This document shows, one piece after another, positions 52,258 to 59,857 of a DNA stretch of 64,000 bases. The notes under the pieces are model-generated. The model worked only from the letters and a program-made list of their open reading frames with translations, searched no databases and had not been told where the DNA came from. Source of the DNA: Sporocytophaga myxococcoides (lineage in GTDB: Bacteria > Bacteroidota > Bacteroidia > Cytophagales > Cytophagaceae); contig NZ_BBLT01000001.1 of assembly GCF_000775915.1 (NCBI RefSeq), positions 558,001-622,000 on the forward strand. Reading direction: 5' to 3'. A program made the translations under genes and the position numbers. The first letter of the stretch is position 1, and every line of letters starts with the position of its first letter.

Positions 52258-53355
52258 CTAAATATAACTTATGGGGTTTGTGTTAATTTTTGACAAAACG
52301 ACTGCAATATTAGTAAAATTTTTGTTCAAAAGCTCGCAAATTAGCTCTTTTGTAAAAACTTCACTTTCATAGTGCCCAATATCAGCAATGACTATCTTTC
52401 CATCTGCGTCGAAATACTCATGATATTTGAAATCTGAGGTGATAAATATATCGGCTTTTTGCTGTATTGCATTCTTTAAAAGAAAATTTCCTGCGCCGCC
52501 ACATGCCGCAACTTTTTTAATTTTTCCTGGAAGTAATTGGGTAAATTTGATTACTGACAGATTCATTCTTTCTTTTAAGTACTTCAAAAACGCTTCCGGA
52601 TCCATTGCTTCCTGCAGCTCTCCTATAACACCCGATCCTGTTTCTAAGTTCTCATTTTCCAATAATAATATGTCAAATGCAGGTTCTTCATATGGATGAG
52701 ATGCTCTCAAAGCCTGTACAACCTGTCTTTGAATATGGCCTGGAAATATAATTTCTATTCTGGCTTCTTTTACGAATTCAGGCTGATTAGCTTTCCCAAT
52801 AAAAGGGCTAGCGTTTTCATTTGCCTTAAATGTACCAGTACCTTCAAGCTGAAAACTACAATTGCTGTAATTTCCTATATTACCTGCACCTGCTTTGTAG
52901 AGAGATGATAAGACATTTTCTTTATTGGCAACAGGAACAAACGATATAAGCTTTTTTAATAATCCTGATTTGGGTGCAAGGATTTTTGGATTCAGCAGAG
53001 ATAGTTTTTCTGCAATTTTAAAGTTTACACCATTTGTAACATTGTCGAGATTGGTGTGAATGGCGTAAAGACAAATATCATACTTAATTGCTTTGATAAC
53101 TGTACGCTCCACATAATTGCTTCCGGTAAGTCTTTTTAGTCCTCTGAAAATAATTGGATGGTGAGCTATAATCAGATTGTATCCCAATGATTTGGCCTCC
53201 TCAATAACCTCTTCTGTTAGGTCAAGGGTAACTAAAACTCCTGAAAGCTCAGCTGCTGCATTACCTGTGAGGAGTCCTGAATTGTCATAATCTTCCTGAT
53301 ATGCAGGTGGGGCAAAAGATTCCAGAAAGTCTATAACGTCTTTAATTTTGGTCAT
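52258..53355 (-). CDS. Nif3-like dinuclear metal-centre protein
   Basis: A 365-residue GTP-cyclohydrolase-1-type-2/NIF3 protein. The start at ATG 53355 (MTKIKDVIDFLESFAPPAYQ) is the family norm; 19 more codons upstream are probably not translated. Metal-binding residues are in IIAHHPIIFRGLKRL near residue 65 and DIGHYESE near the C-terminus. The middle third is the inserted PII-like domain. Binds two metals; the physiological substrate is debated. Divergent from lpxK. Confidence 0.93.
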   Translation of the reverse strand: MTKIKDVIDFLESFAPPAYQEDYDNSGLLTGNAAAELSGVLVTLDLTEEVIEEAKSLGYNLIIAHHPIIFRGLKRLTGSNYVERTVIKAIKYDICLYAIHTNLDNVTNGVNFKIAEKLSLLNPKILAPKSGLLKKLISFVPVANKENVLSSLYKAGAGNIGNYSNCSFQLEGTGTFKANENASPFIGKANQPEFVKEARIEIIFPGHIQRQVVQALRASHPYEEPAFDILLLENENLETGSGVIGELQEAMDPEAFLKYLKERMNLSVIKFTQLLPGKIKKVAACGGAGNFLLKNAIQQKADIFITSDFKYHEYFDADGKIVIADIGHYESEVFTKELICELLNKNFTNIAVVLSKINTNPISYI

Positions 53356-53422
53356 TTTAACACCTTTTAAAAAATAACATGCTATTTTACTAAATTGCAG
53401 CCTTGACAGCAATTAATTTGAG

Positions 53423-54484
53423 ATGTTTGTTTTGAAAATATTACTATGGCCTTTTGCAGTTCTTTATGATGCTGTCACAAGAGTAAGAAATTATCTTTTC
53501 GACATTGGGAGAAAACCATCTTTTTCTTTTGAAACTTTTGTTATAAATGTCGGGAATCTTACTGTTGGAGGTACTGGTAAAACTCCTCATGTAGAGTTAC
53601 TTATAAATGTGTTGTCGGATCATTACAAAATTGCTACCCTGAGTCGTGGATATGGCAGAAAATCCAGAGGATTTTTACTTGCAGATAAAAATTCTGATGC
53701 AGATTTATTGGGGGATGAACCTATGCAGTTTTATCATAAATATGGAGAGAAGGTTACTGTTGCTGTTGGTGAGGAAAGGGCGCATGCTATTCCCTGTATT
53801 TTACATGAAAGAGAAGATACAGAAATTATTTTACTAGATGATGCCTATCAGCATCGATATGTCAAACCTGATATAAATATTCTTTTATCTGATTATACCC
53901 GACCTTTTTATAAAGATATGGTCTTGCCTGCAGGCAGACTCAGAGAATCCAGAAAAGGAGCAGTGAGAGCAGATGCGGTAATAGTTACCAAATGCCCGGA
54001 ACTATTATCTGCCGAAGAACAGGAGAGGATCATCAATGATGTCAGAAAATATGCCGGTAAAGAAAAGCCTGTTTATTTTACTACCATAAAGTATCTAAAA
54101 CCTGTTCCTGTTTTCAAAAAATCTGAGGATATCCCGAAGAAAATAGTTTTTTTTGCAGGTATAGCCAACCCATCGCAGGCAATTGAAAAAATCAGTAAAG
54201 ATTATAACCTGCAGGAAAGTGTCCGATTTTCGGATCATCACACTTATAAACTAAAAGATGTTGAGCATTTAATATCAAAAGCCAGAGTGTTTGGGAATGA
54301 TACCGGATTGCTTACAACAGAAAAGGATATGGTACGACTTTTGACCCCGGAATTTACCGAAATATTAAAAGTTATTCCTTTTTTTTATATCCCTATTGAA
54401 GTAAAATTTCTTGAGGGAAAACAAAAATTTGAAGAATGGATTTTAAATTCTGTCCATTCTAAATACAATTCTGACAAGATTTGA
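53423..54484 (+). CDS. lpxK: tetraacyldisaccharide 4'-kinase
   Basis: Phosphorylates the 4' position of the lipid A disaccharide, so the organism makes LPS. 353 residues with an N-terminal membrane-associating helix (KILLWPFAVLYDAV), the P-loop NLTVGGTGKTPHVEL (about 43-57), LSRGYGRKSRGF, LLDDAYQHRYV and the FFAGIANP motif. It precedes the porin gene by 6 bp. Good match in length and motifs. Confidence 0.96.
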   Translation: MFVLKILLWPFAVLYDAVTRVRNYLFDIGRKPSFSFETFVINVGNLTVGGTGKTPHVELLINVLSDHYKIATLSRGYGRKSRGFLLADKNSDADLLGDEPMQFYHKYGEKVTVAVGEERAHAIPCILHEREDTEIILLDDAYQHRYVKPDINILLSDYTRPFYKDMVLPAGRLRESRKGAVRADAVIVTKCPELLSAEEQERIINDVRKYAGKEKPVYFTTIKYLKPVPVFKKSEDIPKKIVFFAGIANPSQAIEKISKDYNLQESVRFSDHHTYKLKDVEHLISKARVFGNDTGLLTTEKDMVRLLTPEFTEILKVIPFFYIPIEVKFLEGKQKFEEWILNSVHSKYNSDKI

Positions 54485-54490
54485 TTAATA

Positions 54491-56371
54491 TTGAAAGTGA
54501 CTCTTAGACTACTTTTTATTTTATCCTTGAGTTTATTCTTGTTTGTGCGCAATGTCAGTGCACAGATTCTGGATGATTCTACAAAAAACATTTATGGGCC
54601 GACTACTACCAGATACATTCTGGAGGAAGATTTATATAATATAAAAGGCAAACCTCATAGTCTGGATACCTCTCTGACTAATGCACACCTATATGATTAT
54701 CTATACGGATCAAATCCACATCAGAATCTTGGCTTGATTGGTACACCTTTAAATCCGATTTATTATACACCTCCACAGACCATAGGTAGAAATTTGGGTA
54801 TTAACATTTTTGATGCATATGCCTATGATCCAAGCGGAATCAATTACTACAATACCAAATCGCCTTTTAGTAAATTAAGATATGTGCAAGGAAGCAGAGG
54901 ACAGCAGATCCTTGAAGCTGATTTTGCCAGAAATGTCAATCCCCGCTGGAACCTCGGAGTTGATTTCAGAAGAGTTGCTTCTGTAAAGCAAGTAGGATCC
55001 ACTGTTGCCAGGGATCCTCAAGCCAGTGGTTATGCTGCTGCGGTTTACACCAGGTATTCTACCAAAAATCAAAGGTATCAGCTCTTGTTTAACTATACGC
55101 ATTTGCACCAAACTAACAATGAATTTGGAGGCATATTAAATAGTGATTCTGTTAGAATTCAGGACTTAACTAATTACAGAGTGCTTGATGGTCAGTTAAA
55201 TAGCGGTGTAACAAGAGAAAGACGAAATAACTTTCATCTTTACCACCAATATGGAATTCTAAAAGATTCAGTACTACAGATTTTTCATATTGCAGATTAT
55301 CAATATAGAGATAACAGATATCAGGACCTTGCAATGGCCGGTGACTCATTTTACTTCAATTTGAAAGTTATACCTAGAAATTCCTCATCAATGACAGACA
55401 GGACCGATTTTAATCTTTTTGAAAATAAAATCGGGTTAAAAGGACAAATTAAAAGGTTCAATTATAAAGCTTATTTCAGGGCTAAGCAATTTACATACGA
55501 ACAAATTACTACTGATACTATTAAAAGCAAATACGACTACAAAGAAGATTTTTTAGGAGGAGAACTTGCTTACGTTTTTAAAGACACATCCGTTCTATCC
55601 TTTTCAGGACAAAAGTATGTCAGGGGAAGAGACTATTATCTTAAAGCATATTATACAAGCAAATTTTTGTCAGGAGGTTTTTACAGGATAAATTATTCTC
55701 CAACTCTGGTTCAGTCAAACTATATCGGAAATTTTTTTAGCTGGAACAATCCCAACTTTGATAATACTACCACCGATAACCTCTGGCTGGACTTAAATTT
55801 AAGGGTCGGTAAGTTATTGAGGATTAATCCGGGAGTAAGATATACCGGCATAAAAAATTATATATACTTTAATGAAAGCTTTGTTCCGGCTCAGGAAAAT
55901 AGCAATATTAAGTTATACATGGCAAGTATGAATTTTTTCTTGCGTTTAGGGACCTTTAATATAACCGAAAGGTTTATTTATACTAAGTATGATGGTGCTC
56001 CGGTATTGAATGTTCCGGAAGTTTACAGTCATACCAGGGCTTATTTTCAAACAAGAGCATTTCATAAGGCTGCTGTATTGCAATTTGGATTAGATGCATT
56101 CTGGAGATCTACTTACTATGCCAATGGATACATGCCTATTATAGAACAGTATTATCTGAATAATTCAGTACCTGTAAAGAATTATATGCTTGTAGATTTG
56201 TTTTTAGATGTAAGAGTAAAAAGAGCCAATGTATTTGTGAAAATCTCTAATTTGCTTCAGGGGGTAGGTTCTTCAACTTCACCATTTAGAAAAACTTATT
56301 ATACTACTCCCGGCTATCCAGGTCTGCCCAGGTCTTTTGATTTTGGTATTATGTGGATGTTTTTTGATTAA
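54491..56371 (+). CDS. putative outer-membrane porin (Porin_10-like)
   Basis: A 626-residue outer-membrane protein. Start at TTG 54491, giving signal peptide RLLFILSLSLFLFVRNVSAQ; GTG 54497 is an alternative. After about 110 residues, the rest alternates hydrophobic and polar residues in beta-barrel fashion and the end ( FDFGIMWMFFD ) finishes in an aromatic, as outer-membrane proteins do. It belongs to the putative porin family of Bacteroidota. Six bases after lpxK. A terminator follows. Confidence 0.88.
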   Translation: MKVTLRLLFILSLSLFLFVRNVSAQILDDSTKNIYGPTTTRYILEEDLYNIKGKPHSLDTSLTNAHLYDYLYGSNPHQNLGLIGTPLNPIYYTPPQTIGRNLGINIFDAYAYDPSGINYYNTKSPFSKLRYVQGSRGQQILEADFARNVNPRWNLGVDFRRVASVKQVGSTVARDPQASGYAAAVYTRYSTKNQRYQLLFNYTHLHQTNNEFGGILNSDSVRIQDLTNYRVLDGQLNSGVTRERRNNFHLYHQYGILKDSVLQIFHIADYQYRDNRYQDLAMAGDSFYFNLKVIPRNSSSMTDRTDFNLFENKIGLKGQIKRFNYKAYFRAKQFTYEQITTDTIKSKYDYKEDFLGGELAYVFKDTSVLSFSGQKYVRGRDYYLKAYYTSKFLSGGFYRINYSPTLVQSNYIGNFFSWNNPNFDNTTTDNLWLDLNLRVGKLLRINPGVRYTGIKNYIYFNESFVPAQENSNIKLYMASMNFFLRLGTFNITERFIYTKYDGAPVLNVPEVYSHTRAYFQTRAFHKAAVLQFGLDAFWRSTYYANGYMPIIEQYYLNNSVPVKNYMLVDLFLDVRVKRANVFVKISNLLQGVGSSTSPFRKTYYTTPGYPGLPRSFDFGIMWMFFD

Positions 56372-56399
56372 TGAATTGAAGTCTGTATTTATAAATAGG

Positions 56400-56428
56400 A
56401 AGGCCGGAAGCAAAACCGGCCTTTTTAC
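56400..56428. terminator. terminator after the porin gene
   Basis: Perfect AAGGCCGG / CCGGCCTT stem (56400-56407 and 56416-56423) with an 8-nt loop and T5 directly after. Strong rho-independent terminator on the plus strand. Confidence 0.95.
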
Positions 56429-56470
56429 TTTTTATGAAGACTTTTATCTTTGTGGCTTATTTAATGAATT

Positions 56471-57052
56471 ATGCTTGGTTTGAAGCTTCCCACAGATCCG
56501 CGCTGGGTAAATCTCGCGGAAAAAAGTATTGAAGAAATCTTGATAGATCATGCCTATTGTGAGCAAAAGGCAGCTTCTACCTGTATTTCACTGATTATTC
56601 AGTTTCCTGAAAAAGAAAAGATGGTTGAAACCTTAATGCCAATTGTCACTGAAGAGTGGGGGCATTTTCGAATGGTACTTAAGGAGCTTAAAAAAAGAGG
56701 CTATTCACTTGGACGAAAAAGAATTGATAAATATGTTGTAGAGTTGATGAAGCTTGAAAGAAAAGGCGATAAGCTGGAACGTCAACTCATGGATAAATTG
56801 CTGATCAGTGCCTTGATTGAAGCCAGATCCTGCGAGCGATTCAGACTTCTGTCAGAGAGCATTTCAGATTTGGAACTGAGAGACTTTTACAGAGAACTTA
56901 TGATTTCTGAGGCTGGGCATTATCGTACCTTCCTGGACCTTGCAAAAGAATATATGCCGGAAGATGTTGTAAAAGTAAGATGGCAGGAAATGCTAGATGC
57001 AGAAGCTGAAATTATCCGCAATCTTGAGATCCGGGGAGATAGAATGCATTAA
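56471..57052 (+). CDS. miaE: tRNA-(ms2io6A37)-hydroxylase
   Basis: Non-haem diiron enzyme that hydroxylates the isopentenyl group of ms2i6A37 in tRNA. 193 residues, ferritin-like four-helix bundle with ligands in ILIDHAYCEQKAAS, EEWGHFRMV, EARSCERFRLL and SEAGHYRTF: the glutamates and the two ExxH-type motifs are all present. MiaA, which makes its precursor, is also in the window. Own promoter region upstream; ends before a convergent gene. Confidence 0.95.
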   Translation: MLGLKLPTDPRWVNLAEKSIEEILIDHAYCEQKAASTCISLIIQFPEKEKMVETLMPIVTEEWGHFRMVLKELKKRGYSLGRKRIDKYVVELMKLERKGDKLERQLMDKLLISALIEARSCERFRLLSESISDLELRDFYRELMISEAGHYRTFLDLAKEYMPEDVVKVRWQEMLDAEAEIIRNLEIRGDRMH

Positions 57053-57079
57053 ATTCGAAAGACATTTTGGGTGAATTTG

Positions 57080-57111
57080 AAAAGCAAAAAACGATCAGGT
57101 TTTTTGCTTTT
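57080..57111. terminator. bidirectional hairpin terminator at the miaE convergent end
   Basis: Perfect 12-bp arms AAAAGCAAAAAA (57080-57091) and TTTTTTGCTTTT (57100-57111) with an 8-nt loop. The right arm is inside the last codons (Lys-rich tail) of the minus-strand gene. Flanked by T-rich sequence on the plus side. Confidence 0.85.
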
Positions 57112-58357
57112 TCTTTTTAGCGGCAGGAAATAGAATATTGTTCAAAATCAATCTGAAACCCGGAGAGTTTGGATGTAAATTCAGGTCTGTAGGCTCTTCT
57201 CCCACAAAATGTTGGTAATCTTCCGGGTCGTGACCACCATAAAACGTCCAGGTCCCCTTTCCAAACGTACCGTGAATATATCTGGCTTCGTTTATAGATT
57301 TGGTTTCACCAAGCACCAATACGTCAGTTTTTAGTAATTTTTTCTTAAATGCTGTTGTTTGGCCCATAAAACCTTTAATGTTGGATTCATGACACTGGGT
57401 AAGCATAGTAGGTACTGGATCCCACTTTGCAGAAAACTGGAATAAGTTAAAGTAATCATTGTTTTCAACAAGATTTCTTTCCTGAGGAAGGTTATCTATA
57501 TTGGAATATTCATATTCATAGGGGTCCATACTAATGGTAAAATCTTTGAAAGCAAAAGTTTTTGAGAAGTCTAGCTTTCTCTGGGCAGACGGATCCGCTT
57601 GATCACCATCATACATAGATTCACAAATATCGACCCCCTCAGCTGCAAGAGCAATATCATAAGTATCAGTAGCAGAACACATAGCAAATAAAAAACCACC
57701 TCCGGCACAGAAATCACGGATCCCTTTAACTACAGCCAGTTTTAGCTGTGAAACTTTATTGAAGCCGTGTTTTCTCGCAGATTCTTCATATTCTTGCTGT
57801 TGTTTTACATACCAAGGTTGAAATTTATACATGGAATAAAATTTTCCATATTGTCCGGTAAAATCCTCGTGATGGAGGTGGAGCCAATCATATTTTGGTA
57901 AATCTCCATTTAGAACTTCATCATCAAAGACTACAGTGTAAGGAATTTCAGAGTAAGTCAGCACCATGGTCACTGCATCGTCCCAGGGTAATTTTGTTTT
58001 AGGGCTGTAAACAGCAATTTTAGGTGCCTTTTCAAGTTTAACAACATCCATATTAACATCAGGACTACTGATTTCCTCAAGGATAGAAAGTTGTTGTGCA
58101 TCTGAGATTACCTCATAACTTACACCTCTTATAACGAGCTCATTCTGAAATTCTCGACTTTGTTTAAAAAGGAAACTTCCTCCTCTATAATTTAAAAGCC
58201 AGTTCACTTCTACCTCTTTTGTTAGAATCCAATAAGCAATACCGTAAGCTTTTAAGTGATTTTTCTGAGTATTATCCATTGGTAACAGCAGGTAGGACGC
58301 TTTTACCTCTGAAAGGATGAATAGTAAAAAGAAAAAAAACATCAATCGTTTTAGCAT
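57095..58357 (-). CDS. secreted glutamine-amidotransferase-like protein of unknown function
   Basis: A 420-residue exported protein, signal peptide RLMFFFFLLFILSEVKAS. The C-terminal two-thirds look like a class I amidotransferase/ThuA-type fold: IAVYSPKTKLPWDDAVTMVL, DYWLHLHHEDFTG-like region and a nucleophile-elbow-like GGGFLFAMCSATDT. Homologues in Bacteroidota are often labelled asparagine synthetase B, but no synthetase domain is present. The basic tail AAKKKKQKT overlaps the terminator. Function unknown; periplasmic or surface. Confidence 0.7.
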   Translation of the reverse strand: MLKRLMFFFFLLFILSEVKASYLLLPMDNTQKNHLKAYGIAYWILTKEVEVNWLLNYRGGSFLFKQSREFQNELVIRGVSYEVISDAQQLSILEEISSPDVNMDVVKLEKAPKIAVYSPKTKLPWDDAVTMVLTYSEIPYTVVFDDEVLNGDLPKYDWLHLHHEDFTGQYGKFYSMYKFQPWYVKQQQEYEESARKHGFNKVSQLKLAVVKGIRDFCAGGGFLFAMCSATDTYDIALAAEGVDICESMYDGDQADPSAQRKLDFSKTFAFKDFTISMDPYEYEYSNIDNLPQERNLVENNDYFNLFQFSAKWDPVPTMLTQCHESNIKGFMGQTTAFKKKLLKTDVLVLGETKSINEARYIHGTFGKGTWTFYGGHDPEDYQHFVGEEPTDLNLHPNSPGFRLILNNILFPAAKKKKQKT

Positions 58358-58416
58358 AAAGTATAAATCAGAAGTTATGGAAACTGTTAACGCAAAGAAA
58401 AAAAATATGTACTTTT

Positions 58417-58447
58417 TTCTCTAAAAATAAAACGATTTTTTAGAGAA
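58417..58447. repeat. 11-bp perfect inverted repeat in the divergent promoter region
   Basis: TTCTCTAAAAA (58417-58427) and TTTTTAGAGAA (58437-58447) around a 9-nt spacer. It is 60 bp upstream of the minus-strand gene start. Possible operator or leader hairpin. Confidence 0.6.
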
Positions 58448-58662
58448 TACGATATAAGACTAAAAATATTTTAAACGAATTAAACTCCACTTTTAAAAGA
58501 AATTGTTTCTGATTTATCAAAAGGAATATAAATGTTAAGCGAAAAGGCTCATTAAATTCTCAGGTAACGCAAACTTTTTTTGAAAATTTTTGTCTAACAA
58601 AAAGTGATAAAAATAATAAGTTTTGTTACTTGTAAAATTATTAAAATATGCGCATTTTTGTT

Positions 58663-58670
58663 TAGATTTG
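58663..58670 (+). promoter_or_regulatory. predicted -7 box TAGATTTG
   Basis: Matches TAnnTTTG about 54 bp upstream of the ATG of the exported protein at 58724. No -33 TTG at the ideal distance, so the call is tentative. Confidence 0.4.
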
Positions 58671-58723
58671 TATTTAATGGATAAGATTAGCTTATACAAA
58701 TTCTTTTGATTATCAAGAACTGA

Positions 58724-59509
58724 ATGAAATTTATGAAAACCAAATTTTTGTTATTGTCGCTGATTCTCTTTGTTACCGGAGCAAAGGCTGGGATTTTAAC
58801 AGTTTCAGGCGTTTATCAGGGAAAAAATCTCTATGTGCAGAACCCTTTCACAGGAAACATGAAGGATTTTTGTACTAATGACGTTTTTGTGAACGATGTG
58901 AAAATCATGTCTAATATTCAGTCTAGTGCTTACGAAATTGACCTTTCAAATTTAAAGTTGAATGATCCGGTTACCGTAAAAATCACTCATAAAGATGATT
59001 GTAAGCCTAAAGTTCTTAATCCACAGGTAATCAGGGCGTCAAGCAGCTTTCAGTTCAGTTCGTTCAATATTGACCCTGAAAATATTATGTGGGCTACTAA
59101 AGGAGAAAAGCCGAGAGGGAAATTCTTTGTAGAGCATTTTATCAATAACAGCTGGGTTACAGTAAAAGAAATATCTGGTAAAGAATCAGGAATGTTAAAT
59201 AACTATGATATTAAATCTGCTCATCATTCAAAGTTAAACAAGTATAGAATCAAATATCTTGAAAATGACGGACAGGTGTTTTATTCTCAGGTGCTTGAGT
59301 TTAATTCTGATTTGGCTCCAATTAACTGGTATCCAAAAAGGGTTACAGATAAGATTTATCTTTCAAGAGAGGCTGATTTCGAAGTATTAGACGCATATGG
59401 AAATGTAGTGAGAAAGGGTGCAGGTAAAGAAATAAACATGGCAGACTTATCTTCCGGTGTTTATTACCTGAATGTTGACAATACAACTAATAAGGTTTTG
59501 AAAAAGTAA
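58724..59509 (+). CDS. exported protein with T9SS type A-like C-terminal domain
   Basis: A 261-residue exported protein: signal peptide KTKFLLLSLILFVTGAKAG. Residues about 30-110 and 115-195 are beta-rich, and the last about 60 (INWYPKRVTDKIYLS, FEVLDAYGNVVRKG, then INMADLSSGVYYLNV) resemble a type A secretion-system-IX sorting domain. So it is likely secreted and surface-bound. No enzymatic motif. A second ATG (58733) is equally possible. Followed by a very long hairpin. Confidence 0.8.
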   Translation: MKFMKTKFLLLSLILFVTGAKAGILTVSGVYQGKNLYVQNPFTGNMKDFCTNDVFVNDVKIMSNIQSSAYEIDLSNLKLNDPVTVKITHKDDCKPKVLNPQVIRASSSFQFSSFNIDPENIMWATKGEKPRGKFFVEHFINNSWVTVKEISGKESGMLNNYDIKSAHHSKLNKYRIKYLENDGQVFYSQVLEFNSDLAPINWYPKRVTDKIYLSREADFEVLDAYGNVVRKGAGKEINMADLSSGVYYLNVDNTTNKVLKK

Positions 59510-59519
59510 GCTTAGCTAT

Positions 59520-59581
59520 AGAAATCAATAAAAAGAAAGAGGCTACCTGAAAAGGTGGCCTCTTTCTTTTTATTGATTTCT
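59520..59581. terminator. very long near-perfect hairpin terminator
   Basis: Arms of 29 bp with one mismatch: 59520-59548 against 59553-59581, around a 4-nt loop. Core GAAAGAGGC / GCCTCTTTC. The T-rich right arm makes it a terminator for the exported-protein gene; length is far above what termination needs. Confidence 0.9.
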
Positions 59582-59814
59582 TACTTTGTATCCATCCTTA
59601 AATGTCAGGAGATTAATTTTTAATCAGGGAACAGAACTACTTTTATTAATCGATTAAGTTTATTTGCTTTTCATGGTAATTGAATAAACTAAAATTGAGT
59701 ATCAAGTTTAGGTGGAGGAAATAATAAATAAAGAAGAATAAATACTGGCTGGGGGAGATGAAAAAATATATAATTCTTGGCAAGAATAATTAATCAGAAA
59801 TCTTATTGGGTAAC

Positions 59815-59853
59815 AAAAAAAACTCCGGAGTGGCTTGCTCCGGAGTTTTTTTG
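59815..59853. terminator. terminator after GSIII (bidirectional)
   Basis: CTCCGGAG / CTCCGGAG-type stem (59823-59830 and 59838-59845) extended by A-run and T-run, 7-nt loop. Ends the minus-strand GSIII transcript. Confidence 0.92.
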
Positions 59854-59857
59854 CATA

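Larger units (their letters stand above)
58358..58723. other. divergent intergenic region
   Basis: A 366-bp non-coding gap between two divergent genes for exported proteins, about 75% A+T. It holds an inverted repeat at 58417-58447 and a TAnnTTTG box at 58663-58670. No ORF or RNA gene seen. Confidence 0.7.
59510..59857. other. intergenic region with two terminators
   Basis: 348 bp between convergent genes. It holds the long hairpin (59520-59581) and the GSIII terminator (59815-59853). Nothing recognisable lies in the 230 bp between. Confidence 0.7.
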
